Shown here in pieces: positions 45,964 to 58,020 of a DNA stretch of 64,000 bases; positions within the stretch are counted from its first letter, which is position 1, and the number at the start of each line of letters is the position of its first letter. The DNA lies in NCBI GenBank assembly GCA_963971285.1, contig OZ020263.1, forward strand, positions 6,324,001 to 6,388,000, in the 5' to 3' direction. This DNA comes from Astropecten irregularis. Taxonomy: Eukaryota > Echinodermata > Asteroidea > Paxillosida > Astropectinidae. The notes below the pieces were generated by a model that saw only the letters and a program-made list of their open reading frames with translations, had not been told where the DNA came from and ran no database searches. Made by a program: the position numbers and the translations under genes.

Positions 45964-48584
45964 CTAAGAAGAATCGCGCCCATTCAGAAGGCGTTCAACT
46001 ACCAAGACCAAGACGCTAAGGGCCGATAGACCTCCAAGCGTCAAGAACGGGACGTTGTAACTTCCGGATATGTCATACAACCAACCTAGAGAGACGAGAA
46101 AGGAAAAGCCTTGTCAGACATATGCCTTTAGACGTTTTAAAGACAACCTTAACATGTTTTGGGACCGCGAGTTGGGGATTGGGCTGCCTGGCACTGTACA
46201 CGGGTGGATATTCGCATTGATTCTGGAGATTCTTAAATAAATTTCATGGCTGTGCCTTTTTCCAAAATCTTCAAGTGAAAAAAGAATAGGCCCTTAATAT
46301 AACTAAAATAATGAATTCCTCATCTTTTAGGATGATTTCAGAGAGTATAATCACCGTAATGAGAATATGAGCTAATGTTTAAATTATCCAATGGAACACA
46401 AGAGAACATCGAGTATAAATCTTGCTCATGGATATTAAATATTTTATCAGGAAAACTGACGGTCTTTAGCCTACACACACTGCATTCTTGCCTCGGAAAA
46501 TCTTTCAGCAAACCTGCTCAAGGAATTACCTGCAAATGCTCCTCCAGTAAGTTCGCCTGTTGCGAAGAAGACGCACGCCGTTCCCCACCCCCGAACACCC
46601 ATTCCTTCGCCCAAGACCTCCTGAGCGACATGAACGATCAGACCTGCCATCGTCCCGAGGCTCAGACCGTTCACGAAGGCGAGACACACGAGACCCGGAT
46701 AGTTGTCTGATACAACAGGGTCTAGAGAGAAGGCAGCCATGTTGATGAGACTGAACAGAATCATCATTTGAACTGATGTCATGAATTTCTTGTGTAACAC
46801 GGGTCCGTACAGGATTCGGCCAATCAGGGTGCCAATCCCTCCAGCTGACGAGAGGAAGGTTGCCAGTTGGATGTCTATGCCTCTGGTGGTCGCGTGTGGC
46901 ACAAGGTAGATAACCCAGGCACTGAACATGATACCAAGCAGGAAAAAGGCCAAGGCGTGCGCCGTGAATCTAGGTTCGTTCAATAGCACGTCCAAAGACA
47001 GAACCTTGCAAAGTACCCCTGCAGCCGTCATACAGCAGGGCCGCGATTCTTTCTCATCAGGAGCATCTGATATGTCATCGGCGTGAGTAGTGCCTTCGAC
47101 ATGAGTAGTGCCATCATCAAGTGGAGAGTACTCCCCTGTAGATGACTTGATCAACGCTCCAAGGACACAGACATTGGCGTTTACAGCAGTGAATATCAAC
47201 ATGGCTCCTCGCCAGCCGTAGGCGTCGATCAGGAGCTCCGTCAGAGGTGGGTAGACCATCATTCCGAACGCGCTCCCTGCCATGGTGATGCTGACGGGTA
47301 TGGCCGAGTTCGTGGGGAACTAAGGCAGCAATGCAGCAATCGGAGGAGCGTAGGCCATAGCGACACCGATCCCTGTGTAAACAAGGACACACAAGCCAAT
47401 TTGGATTGAAAATTAGAACATAGAGGTATAACGACCCAGCTACAGGAATTATACACCAAGGTCCGAGGACTTGTTACGGAAGCTTGAATTGCCTTCCGAG
47501 TTTCCACGTTACTGAGATAACATGATCCTGCTAACACGGAATGTTTTCATGGTAACATGGAATTCAACGATAGAATATCTAGGAAACTTGGAATTCAATG
47601 TTAATGCATCTCAGCAACACAGAATTTTATGATAAGTTATCTCAGTAATACGGTATTCAATGATAATTTATCTCATAAACACGATATTCATTGAATTACG
47701 TGTTACTGAGAAAAATTATCATTGAATTCCGTATTACTGAGATATTTTTCCGTATTACTGAAATGCACTAACATTGAATTCCAAGTTTCCTATCGTTGAA
47801 TTCCATGTTACCATGAAAACATTCATTGTTTCCGAGATAAATTATCTCAGTAACGTGGAAACTCGGAAGGCAATTCAAGCTTCCGTAACTTGTCTAGGCC
47901 TATATACACTATAGCAATCATGATTTTCGTGGCCGACCTGAAGCTTGCATGCCCTTTACAATTGGAGAACAAAATAACAAGTATGATCAGTAATTAGTAC
48001 GACCTTGTCATATTATAGCCCACTCTCCCCAGTCTTGTGAGCAAACTTACCCCACAGGATGACGAAGAATGAAAAGACTGCCAAATTGGTTGTGAAAAAG
48101 ATGGCCCCGAACGACAAGGACATGACGATACCTCCTGCAATGGTAAGCGGTCTCGGGCCAAATCTCCCAGCCATGATATTGACCAGTGGTACTGAAGCAG
48201 TTAAAGATGATATTAAACGTGTTAGAAAAAGGCCTCCTTGATTTCAGTGAAGCGACATGACCAGTAATCTACAAGTACACTGTATCCAAAATTAAGATTC
48301 AGATTATATAACCAGTGGAAATGTCATCTAAATCATCGTTCACAATTTTGAGAAAAGCTGACATTTGACTATGAAATAGAGGTTCTATACTGACCAAGGA
48401 AGAAGGTCACTGCGGGGGATGCTGCCATTGCAGTTCCCAGGGCTGTAATGGAGCAGTCGAACGATTCGCGGATGGGCAAGATGAACACGCCGAAGCTTTT
48501 GAACGTACCAAGTTCAATCACACCGATAAGGAAACTTATCGCTGTGATAACCCATCCATAGCCGCCATCTTTCCTTGTGTGTCG
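45964..48584 (-). CDS. Monocarboxylate-transporter-like (SLC16/MFS) gene, four exons, one in-frame stop
   Basis: Plasma-membrane 12-helix major-facilitator protein of the SLC16 type, which carries monocarboxylates or related solutes with protons; the substrate is unknown. Minus-strand exons with GT/AG borders are 48584-48395, 48191-48051, 47372-46530 and 46085-45964. Reading frames join correctly at each junction. Family marks: KDGGYGWVITAISF (TM1 signature), KSFGVFILPI, PLVNIMAGRFGPRP, GIGVAMAYAPP, VSITMAGSAFG, a hydrophilic central loop (GEYSPLDDGTTHVEG), GGIGTLIGRILYG, and the last exon WLYDISGSYNVPF ending at TAG 45964-45966. The first ATG exon is upstream and was not found. Oddity: TAG at 47320-47322 falls where the family usually has Tyr before Phe (YF), so one base change could explain it; the gene may be a pseudogene, polymorphic, or carry a base error. 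A MITE (47474-47888) occupies one intron. Confidence 0.85.
47474..47888. mobile_element. Palindromic MITE in a transporter intron
   Basis: Inverted ends of about 50 bases starting TTACGGAAGCTTGAATTGCC, with CTTG at both outer edges (47470-47473, 47889-47892) as a possible 4-bp target duplication. The interior is a mosaic of 'attgaattc', 'gtattactgaga' and 'ttatctcagtaa' repeats in both orientations. No ORF. Confidence 0.75.
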
Positions 48585-48751
48585 CTGCCAGGAGCGTATT
48601 CCAAATAATAAGGAAACAAACGATTAATGCTTCATACAAAAATGCAGTTAAAAGAAGTTGATGATTATTGAAAACTGGGGAGAGAAGAATTGCCAGATAT
48701 GAAAAACATCCACGGGTTTTTTTAGTGAAAGCTTGCTAGAGTTAAAACTTA

Positions 48752-48990
48752 TACTATAACTATAACTATAACTATAACTATAACTATAACTATAACTAAC
48801 AACATTTATAAAGCGCTTTCCACCATGTTTCAAAGCGCTCAGTAGAATGAATGACACAAAGAATTTAATTAACTTAATAAAAGGCTTGTGAAAAAAAAAG
48901 CTCTTAAGTGCAATCTTAAACGAGTTTAAAGAATCAATTTCACGGATGTGAATGGGTAGAGAGTTCCAAAGTTTGGGGGCTAGCACTGTA
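48752..48990 (-). mobile_element. LINE 3' end with (TAGTTA)n tail
   Basis: The minus strand encodes the typical C-terminal block of CR1/L2-like reverse transcriptases (APKLWNSLPIHIREI, then FKIALKSFFFHKP). A 3' UTR follows with 'gcgctttataaatgttgtt', and then a (TAGTTA)n microsatellite, seen on the plus strand as TAACTA repeats at 48752-48796. A strongly 5'-truncated insertion of a family different from the 29-33 kb LINE. Confidence 0.75.
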
Positions 48991-49109
48991 TAACTATATT
49001 GTGAAATGTGTTTCCTAAAAACGTTTCAAGCAATGTGTTACACAGAGAAACATTCCCATAGATTTAAATGGAATTTACAACATTGGTAACAATGAATAAC
49101 CGAAGGATT

Positions 49110-49262
49110 TGCGTATAACTTTCTTTTCGAGTAGTCCCGAGCCGAGAGCCGAACTCTCGCCGTAGCCATGAGTCTCGCCAGAAAGTACAGCGGTTTCGCG
49201 AGAGTTGCGTGAAAGAAGAGACGATCACCGCGACTTCGAAAGACTAGGCTCCAAGGACTCCC
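49110..49262 (-). mobile_element. Degraded end of the hAT-like MITE family
   Basis: Matches the right inverted end of 2135-3112: 'gtcccgagccgagagccgaa', 'cgtagccatgagtctcgc', 'cgagagttgcg', 'agagacgatcaccgcg', 'gaaagact.ggctccaag'. The rest of the element is missing. Confidence 0.7.
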
Positions 49263-49699
49263 TCACTTGAGTTGTTTTAATTATCCTCTTCCATTCAGGC
49301 GATCCGTGATCGGGCGCAGCTAGTTTGTGACCGCGTGGTGCATTGTACATGTATGCTACGTACAAGACGATAGACCGCATGATTGTATACATTGTATGCC
49401 ATAGAGCTACGTAGCGTAGTCAGTTCTGGCCATGTGAAAACGAACCCATTTGCGAACTTAAAGCGAATTTTTATGAGAGGGCGCTATAATAATTTCATTT
49501 CGAAAGGCGTGGTGTAACCGTGAGGGCTATCGAGGGGGCAAGATTCTTTCGGCCGTATTTCTGCTATCCAGATGAACAAAGCGTAAAAGGTACATAAAAC
49601 GTCTGTAAGGAAGTTTAAGACCTTCACTTCTGTTTAAGTACCAAATTCAGCCAAAACGCACATCTTTCCAATCCTGTATATGCTCACTTTAAGAGCATA
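49263..49699. other. No recognisable feature
   Basis: Nothing could be supported between the hAT-like end and the first Gypsy remnant. Confidence 0.4.
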
Positions 49700-51760
49700 G
49701 ATCAACCACAGCCTCAAGTCCGTGCAGTTGAGAGGTCACATCGGAAACAAAGTGGGAACCCAGACATCGTCCGCAAAATACACAGTGCTGACAAGTCGTC
49801 CCATGCATCTCATCAGCCTTTCTCAAAGACATTCCATAACTGCGGAGGAAATTACCCACACATGGACACATGTTCTGCGTATGGAAATAAATTGTGATGG
49901 TCGAGGGACTTGGCGACACCCTTCTCAGCTTCAGAGTGCATCTGCACTGAACATTGTACAACGTACAATCTTGAGTCCATTATCGTCATGCAGTGGATGG
50001 ATAGTATCGTTGATTAATACGCTGACAGCTTTGAAGAAATTGGCAAACCGGCTGATGTGAAGTGCAAACTTCGCGTTGACAAATCAGTCACACCTGCAGC
50101 TCAGCCGCATCGAATGATCCCCTTTCATGTTCGTCGTAAAGTGGAGTCTGAACAGAAACGCCTTCAAACACTCGATATCATCGAACCAGTAAGAGCTTCG
50201 GAAGGAAGAGCTTCGCAGCTTCCTGTGCCTACTGCGCTCGTTTCGTACCCAGATTAGCGCTGATCTCGGAACCACTCCGAGCACTCGCAAAAGTTAACTA
50301 CACACCTACCCCTTGGATATCGCCAATCCGCGTGGGTACCCAAACTAAAGATCCTAATGCCATACCACTTTGACATGCGCGCCGTCAATCAGGCAATTGA
50401 CTCTCATTCACTTGACCACCTTCTCAACACACGTTGGTCTCTAGCAATTCAAGCAACTCAACTTCGGAGTCAACAATGGTGCTGAACCATAAATTAGTAC
50501 ATACTTGTGTGCGGGAAAAACACCGAAGACCGAAGTACAACTTGGCAGGTAGACAACGCCTCAGAGAGAAGAGCTTGACACTCGACAAGACCAAAATGAT
50601 GTCAGTTCCATGCAAGCAGTGTGGAATTCTTCGGTCATGTCTTCTCCTCAGACGGTGTTTCACCCAGTCCCGCCAAGGTGAAAGCACTCACTGATGCAAC
50701 CACTCCAGTCAACAAGGAAGAGCTTCGCAGCTTCCTGTGCTTAGCTTAGCTTCATACCCAGATTATCGCAGATCTCGGAACCACTCCGAGTACTCACAAA
50801 AGAGTCATCTCCATGGATATGGGGCAAACAGCAAAGCGACGCAATGGGTCAATATATACTGAACTTTGTAAGATTGCTAACTTCTGATAGCCAAACCGAT
50901 ATCATGGTCGACGCCAGCCCCATCGACCTATGCGCATTTACTCGTTCAGCATGACTACTGGAAACAGCTTTTGTAGAAGTAGCTATCCGATCGCTAAACA
51001 GCAGTCGAACAAAGGTACTCACAAACTGAGAGAGAAGCCCTTGCTGTATTAACCGGGGCATACTCCATCTTCACATGTACCTGTTCGGCAATACGTTTGC
51101 GTATTTTTGTCAATGTTCAACAATGGCAAAAGCTGCTACTCCGATCCACCAGCACACCTTGAACAAATTCAAGCAACTGCCGACATGTGATTACCTGATT
51201 GTCGTGGTCGGCGAATATAATCGTTATCCAGAAATTGAAATCACCAGTTCCACCTCTGCAAAATCCGTCATTCCCAAGCTTGAAAAAATGTTTGCAACTT
51301 TCGGTTGCCTAGAGGTTGTTCGCACTGATAATGGCCCGCCATTCCAAAGTACAGAGTTCGCATCATTCGCCAGTACATTGGATTTGAACATCGACGCATC
51401 ACACTTCTCTGGCCACAAGCAAACGGCGAGGTTGAGTGCATGATGCAAAATCTGAACAAAATTTATCGCACAGCAAAAGCTGAAGGCAGATCCTGGAATC
51501 AGGCCATCTATGCATATCTTCGCAGCAACGGATCAACCCCTATCAAGTCTGTTATTCAGCGGTCTTATTCGCGACCGCCGCGCCCTGCAACTCGTCGCTA
51601 CGCCAGGGGTATGGTGTATGTGTGTACATTATATGTATTGTGTTCTACTTGCGAGGACGAGACGACGGTACGTATACATTCTCGATCCCTATAATGGAGC
51701 ACGATTCCGTCGAATAACAGACTTGAAAAACTTGTATCGACCATTGTTCATATGATATAG
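49700..51760 (+). pseudogene. Decayed Ty3/Gypsy retrotransposon pol (first copy)
   Basis: Order of remnants: the RT N-terminal region at about 50057-50210 (QPHRMIPFHVRRKVE, LDIIEPV), then heavily broken RT sequence; an RNase H start (DIMVDASPID) at about 50900; the integrase core at 51120-51420 with a DNGPPF motif and the flanking residues YRYPE-type; and the integrase C-terminal part (QNLNKIYRTAKAEGRSW) at about 51445. Many stops and frameshifts, no LTRs or tRNA primer site recognised. Dead copy. Confidence 0.8.
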
Positions 51761-51839
51761 GATTTGCTAAGGGTATTGGACGGAGCAATTTGATTTGTTA
51801 AGAACATAGATACATACATATTCATGAGACAAGAAGAGA

Positions 51840-54725
51840 GCTTCCTGGAACTACGAACACTCAGGTAGACGTATCCGAAATCACAGATACAGGCGCCCAA
51901 TCAGACATGGTCGCTAGCAAACTTCTTGGCCTGTGAATTCTCCCGAGTCTCAGCCTTTCAGCAGCCATCGCTCCCAAATTGCAATAGAAGGGGCATTCTT
52001 CACCAGGCTTACAGCGCACAAATGCCGGTTGAACGACAGCATGCCGCTTCGCCATCTACGTGAGTAGCACTGGTCAAGCCATGTACCTATCTTATGAGAC
52101 GCTGCTCAACCTTTCTTCCTTTCAAATGACTTCTGTAATTCACAAACGCACCCAGTGTCAGTGAGCAGTGCCAGGAGCATCACTTGATTGGCCAGGGCAC
52201 ATCACATGATCCACCACCCATGAACGCCACCGGGTCCTTACACGAGGGGTGCCGGGCACCTTACATCCTACATGATGGTACGTGTTCTTGCCCCAACGTG
52301 AATCTGCGCCCCACGTCACCTTTCCAATTCTCCCGTTGCACCACAAAGGACACGTGGAAGTCAGTCACGGATGCCTGGAACGGCTACCACTGCGCCCTTC
52401 TGCGTGCATCCGACCGTCACTCGACTACCTTTAGCCGCTGGCCGCTGGCGCTACACGAGTCAGGGCGCCACACAGCTACATGTACTTGTCACCAGGGAAT
52501 GGGTACAATTGTCGCTTTGAAGCCATACTCTCGACCTTTGAGCGTAAGGAACGATGTGTTGATGAGTTGATGACACCATCCACTTTGACACCAACCTGGA
52601 GCAGCACAGGTGGGGGACCATCGACTTTCTCACTCTTGTCGGCCAGGCGGGTATTTGCTGAGCCCGATCAAGTTCCAGGTTGCTGAAAGATGTGTAGAAT
52701 TTGCCGGCTCTTGGTGTAAGACTCGACCATCGAACCGCTGCCGAAGTACATACTTCGTTGCTATCACAGACTTCCCTTCCCCAAGCTCCACGACAAACAT
52801 CATCAAGAGTTGGTTTGGCCTCGTCAACCAGGTGACCAACTGCACCCAGCTGCGCGAAACGATAGCCCCATTCAAGCCATACCTCAGCCCACACTACAAA
52901 TTTCCATGGACCACCAAGTTGGAGATGTTCCAGGTGTCCAATGAAGCAATCGTCTTCGACATCAAGAAGCGCACCTGTCTCCGCCCCGACTAATCAAAGC
53001 GTGCCATCGGCTACTTCCTCCTCCAGCAACACTGCAGCTGATCATCAGGCATGCCAGACTGCTGCCCTGGAGGATGAAGGCTCGCCCTGGCTGGCTCACG
53101 GTTCTTATCTTCGGCAGAGCAACGCTACGCAGGGTAGAAGCTCTGGCTGTGGCCTAGGTTCATCTGTAGCGATGTAGCTCGGCTTAATATCATGGTCACT
53201 CATCGCACAGGAGGCGATGGCGGATGCATCACTTGGCCACCTCCTGCAGCTGATTGAGCAGCTACCTGATCGCGACGATCCCGCCATTGCCAACCTCTGG
53301 CCTAATGCTGAGTCCATCTACACCCACGAGGGCGTCCTACTATATCAGGACAGTGTGGTGTCCCCCCGTCGCTTCATTGCCGTGTCCTACAGTCTCCCCA
53401 CGCTGCCCACCAGGATACGTCCAAAATGGAACAGCGTTCCAGCGCCAGTGTGTATTGGCCGGGGATGTCAAAGGACATCCGTGATACCCTAGAGGGATGC
53501 ACCGATTGCAGCCGAAACGCTCCTTTACAAGCTGCCACACCACTGCTATCACCACCGGTCACCACCACCATATCATCCCCATTTGAGGCGGTTTTTGCAG
53601 ATTTCTTTGATCGCGGAGGGTGCCACTACCTCGACCGCCAAAGGGGACCGCCTATCTGGATGTGGGTGGAGGTACATGTATACAGCTCATCAGCAGGTAC
53701 GAGCCTCGGCGGATCTGCCGGCCTGGCCCGCCATCTCCGCACATACTTCACCACGTTTGGTGTACCAGAGGAGATCTCAAGCGATGGCGGCCCAGAACTT
53801 ACTGCTAGTCACACGCCGCAAGATTTCCTCCGCCTATAGGGTGTCAGACACAGCCTGTCTTCAGTCAGTTTCCCTCAGTCGAACGGCAAATCAGAGGTCG
53901 CGGTTATGACGCCGAAAAGATCCATCGAGTCCAACACTAGCCCAACCGGCAACCTCGACCAACCGCTTCATGCGTACGTTGTCACATTTAACATTTAACA
54001 TTTATTTCATTTCTATAGCGCTATTTCTATATATAAAAAATCAATAATCAAAAGCGCTTTACAATGATCAGCCCTATATACAAAGTGCTTATACAACAGC
54101 TCCGTAACACACCCGATCCAGACTGCAAACTTTTACCGGCGGAGATCATATTCGGCCGCTCGTTACAACGGACACCTTCTTCATTAACCGGACTACAGAA
54201 ATTCTCCAATCCCCACATCCTCCCCCTTTGGCGCCAGGCATGGGCAGTGAGGGAGCACGCTCTCCGAATACGGACAACAGAATCTCTTAGGGCCCATTCG
54301 CGCCCCCTCCGACCATTGGCGATCGGTGAGAGAGTATTCATTCAGAATTAACAGGGTGCCCACCCGACCGGGACAGATCAGGCGTGGTAGTGGAGTCCCC
54401 AAGCCACGATCAATATCGAATGAAGGTCCGTGGATCTGGGCGGCTCACATTACGCAATCGCCCTTTCCTCAGCGCATTGACACCAGCTATAGCTATACTC
54501 TCTCCATCCTGCGGCCTCACCTCAGCCTACCAGTGGAACCGCACCGTGCCGCCGGTCCCTTCCGGACCACGGCCGACGACAGCTCTCATGGCCGTTACGT
54601 CCTGGATGCCCTACCAGTTGCCGTCCCGGAGCCCCAGCTGACGGATCACACCCCACGTACGGCCACAACGGCCGCGGCAGTACCGTCCAAGCGCAACGAA
54701 CAAAATTTGAGTGCTGTTCTGTGAC
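51840..54725 (+). pseudogene. Decayed Ty3/Gypsy retrotransposon pol (second, different lineage)
   Basis: Directly follows the first remnant in the same orientation. Remnants: an aspartic-protease-like DTGAQSD at about 51890; RT pieces VTDAWNGYH and SDRHSTTFSRW at about 52360-52440, with a degraded catalytic box (CVDE, about 52556); SWFGLVNQVTN (about 52810); the integrase zinc/N-terminal region VYWPGMSKDI with C-x2-C at about 53450-53510; and the integrase core FGVPEEISSDGGPE at about 53757. The tail RNTPDPDCKLLPAEIIFG (about 54100) follows an insertion at 53985-54070. Frameshifts throughout; LTRs not recognised. Confidence 0.8.
53985..54070 (+). mobile_element. Short LINE/SINE 3'-end-like insertion in the second Gypsy remnant
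   Basis: AT-rich segment with 'catttaacatttaacattta' and 'aaaagcgctttacaatg', which breaks the integrase homology between about 53980 and 54095. The 'agcgcttta' ending resembles the 3' end of the LINE fragment at 48752-48990. Confidence 0.45.
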
Positions 54726-55843
54726 CCTTACCCATAACGTATAGGTTTTCAAGGCCAAATTCAGCAAATACGTAAACGTTCATTTTCGTCAAAACGCATT
54801 CATGTGTGCTTAATTATTGTTACCAACTTTTTATTACATCTGTGTATAATTGCTCATAATTTGTAGATGCTTTTAACTGTACAGTGCTTTGTGATGTCTT
54901 CGAGTGTATTTATAATTTATTATTATTCAGATTTGGACAGATTTTTCAGTTCTGTGCAAACTCAGCTTTCTTTTTTCCTCATTATCAATTCTTTTTAGTT
55001 ATCGTGCGTTCAGGATTTGTGCCTTATCATTCAGGTTCGCTTTGGTGCGTTCTATTTCGTTTATAGGCATTCAAGACTACACTTCCACCTTTCAAAAGTC
55101 TTGTGACGATTCGGGCAATTATTTAAAAAACCAGGGACGTTTCCGACACTCTATTTGGCACTTTAAATGTTCGATTTAGATGTGGCGTGGATAAATCAAG
55201 AAATCGGTGGTACATTTCTGGTGAGGCAGATTTGGCCTTCATGATACATCCTTTCAGATATTAAACCCGGTCATTGTACTTTTCGCCTATACGATACTCC
55301 TGGACAGTAATTTTAATTAAGCCTAAGAGGCGTTTTTATGTTTTCACACTCACTTTGTGTTTAAACAAAACAAAAACTTAATTGACTATTTTGCAACGAA
55401 CAAGATATTAATTTGTTTTCCTTGTGTTTAGTGTTTAGTTTATCTATATTTTGTTTTATAAAAAAAAACTCAGTCAGTTTCCCTTGTGGTTATTTCACGA
55501 ACATATATTTTGTTTGCTTAGATCTCAATTTCCTGACCTGCAAGGCAACTTGCCATGTAGGTTTTAATTTGAATTCACATTTGTCAGAAGTGAATGCTTA
55601 TTCACCAAGTTGAATGCTTTCCAGACCGCTGTTAAAAACCTGTGACGATTCTGAATGCACGACAGGACGATCTGAATTTAAAGACCAGATTCATGAAAGA
55701 ATGCTTTAATAACGAATTCGAACGACTATAGATTAAATTTCGAATGCGCATGCGGACGAGTGTTCATTAGAAAATGAACTTAATTGAACCTCGTATTAAA
55801 TTGAATAAATCTTTGCTGAAATTGGTCGGGAAATGTATTATAC
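54726..55843. other. No recognisable gene
   Basis: Contains 'cagtcagtttcccttgtggt' near 55471, which is the inverse of part of the 323-bp tandem unit at 43.5-44.4 kb. Otherwise unassigned. Confidence 0.45.
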
Positions 55844-55845
55844 CT

Positions 55846-56118
55846 TTAAAGGTAGTATCAGACTTTAATTGGTAAAGTTGATAGAACAGCTGCGGTCTGT
55901 TCATAATTTGATTTGTCGAAAAAAAGCCTGTTAAATTTTCAGCTCAATTTATCGTTAGAAATTGTAGAAAACGGCCAAAAACCGTTGCAATTGCTTCGCG
56001 AAATTGTGCCATGGTAGGCCTATAATGAATTGTAATTTGTGAGGTTTTGATTTCGGATATCGGTTTTACTCATAATGTATGCATTTTAGGCAGTCAATTT
56101 TAACGGTTATATGTTTCT
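55846..56118 (+). mobile_element. Diverged TTAA-family MITE, right end missing
   Basis: Begins TTTAAAGGTAGTATCAGACTT; the right part 'ttaacggttatatgtttctaccac' stops at the CATAGAG end of the next element. Interior poorly conserved. Confidence 0.55.
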
Positions 56119-56744
56119 ACCACATAGAGTTATATTAGAAAACTAGAGTGCGCACTCACCGTGCCCTGCGTGTTGCGCTCTCGGCTACACATGGGGAATC
56201 AAAGATGGCGTCTCTAAGTGGGCAAAACCGTGTAAAGTGCCCGGATGTGCTTATTCTTTTACACAGTGCGCTCAGAAAACGCATTACTAAAAGTCGATTT
56301 TCTCCAATCTTTTTGGGAGTTTCGGCCTTATCGTCATGAATAATACTCATCAATAGTTTGTTTTTGGAATAAACTAGTGCAATTTGAAAATAATTGCAAT
56401 AATTGACAAAAAATCCTTTACATTAAAACTGCCCCTTTCCACTCGAATTCAGCTTTAGTTTAGGATATGCCACTTTTCAGCTTTTCAAGTCGAGGGCCGG
56501 TCATAACTCGATTGCGCGTCGATAATATCGTTTCTTTAATTGTCAGTCTTAATCTGAAACAAGGAGGGTATCGGGTTTTTATATCTTGGGTCACGTGCAT
56601 GTATAGTTTAGAGAAATGTGGGATGGAACCCAGGCGTAACCGCTATTTGTTGTACTTGATTACAACTACGGATCCAAGTAATTAAATCAGCCACAAACTT
56701 GACACAATACGGAAACTTGCGTTTTTCGACTTTTCTGCAACGGT

Positions 56745-56915
56745 TCTGAATCAATATATTAAAATACCGTGTGCATTTTTTCCACTGTTTTCTCCAAAAG
56801 TATGGTCACCTTATGACACTGGACATTTTCACAGATGACTGTTGCTGTTTCTTTCTTTATATTTTTGCCCACGAATACCTGCATTTCTTATGACAAAAAC
56901 CAGTTTTTATATATA
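56745..56915 (-). mobile_element. TTAA-family MITE fragment
   Basis: Reverse-oriented central part: 'ccactgttttctccaaaagt', 'ttttcacagatgactgttgc', 'tgcatttcttatgacaaaaa'. Both ends missing. Confidence 0.65.
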
Positions 56916-57479
56916 CATTTAAATAAATAAATCGTGACAAACTAATATGCTTCTGGAGTGGCCAAAATGACGTACGGACGGACAGACGGAAGTCGGTATA
57001 TTAACTCGCACTGCTTCGCAGCACTTCGCCAAAAAGCAAGTGCACCTTTATCTGAACTGCGAAACAGCTAATTATTTACAGTATTACTTGCTCTTCACAG
57101 TTAATTAATTTAACAAGTCGAAACAGTATATGAAAGATCAACACACTGGGAAAGAACAAACTTTTTTGACAAGCTAAAAATGTACATAAGTTATCTCAGC
57201 AATGTTTACATATACATAGCTCTATGTCCATGAATACAGACACTTTATAATTATGTACCGGTAATTGTTTTAGCTCACCAGTACAAGGATTCACTAGGCA
57301 TATGTGTTTACATTGATGAACTTTGTCAATTCCTGTTTTCGTACTCATACTCGCACTCATGGAAAAGTGCTCAGGTACTCGCACTCATAATATTCGTGGT
57401 AAAGTTCGTTCTCCAAATGAACAAAGATAATAGACTACAAGAGATGAACGAGAGATAATTAGAGACACCATCAACGTAG

Positions 57480-57551
57480 GGCTGGAAGGCTCAGTTGGTA
57501 GAGCGCCTGTATGGTATTCAGGAGGTCACCGGTTTGAATCCCGCTCCAGTC
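57480..57551 (+). tRNA. tRNA-like sequence with SINE-type tail
   Basis: Same 72-base cloverleaf as the 43.5-44.3 kb units with a few substitutions (anticodon loop ATGGTAT). It is followed by 'aatatttctttgttcacttt' to about 57580. That conserved tail is also seen next to the other copies and argues for a short tRNA-derived SINE rather than a tRNA gene. Confidence 0.5.
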
Positions 57552-57851
57552 AATATTTCTTTGTTCACTTTTCAATGACAATACACTTTTTGTAAAATCT
57601 AGTTAGTAGTTATTTCTTTAAATCTTGCATCTGAGTGACATCTTGCATCATGAATCTTGATTCATGTCGCCATTCCTGAAATCTGGACCTGTATTCTTGA
57701 AGGAGAGTGCTAAAAAATGAAATTGAAAAAAAGAAAATGGATTTCATCTTTTGGCAGTAATCAACAGACTTGAATATAAATCTCTTTTGGGATGATTTGG
57801 TGGTCCTGAAAAGGACCATTTTGTTGGTGGTGGTAACCCTGAAGAATCTTC

Positions 57852-58020
57852 CATCTTGAAACGTCGATCTTGGATCTTGAATCTTGAAACTTGGATCTTG
57901 AAACATGGAACTTGAAACTTGGAACTTGAAACTTGGATCTTGAAACTTGGATCTTGAAACTTGGATCTTGAAACTTGGATCTTGAAACTTGGATCTTGAA
58001 ACTTGGATCTTGAAACTTGT
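57852..58020 (+). repeat. Minisatellite, 14-bp unit GATCTTGAAACTTG
   Basis: About eleven units, perfect in the second half and variant (e.g. GAACTTGAAACTTG) in the first half. Related CATCTTG/ATCTTGA words extend upstream to about 57625. Confidence 0.9.

Noticed and set aside
45683..45967. 94-codon ORF with a signal-peptide-like start
   Set aside because: It lies across one arm of a long inverted repeat and antisense to the last transporter exon; no conserved motif.
56148..56339. Possible first exon of a THAP-like protein in the CATAGAG element
   Set aside because: Starts with a plausible ATG and cysteines, but the C2CH spacing and the AVP(T/S)IF box are absent and no downstream exon is seen.
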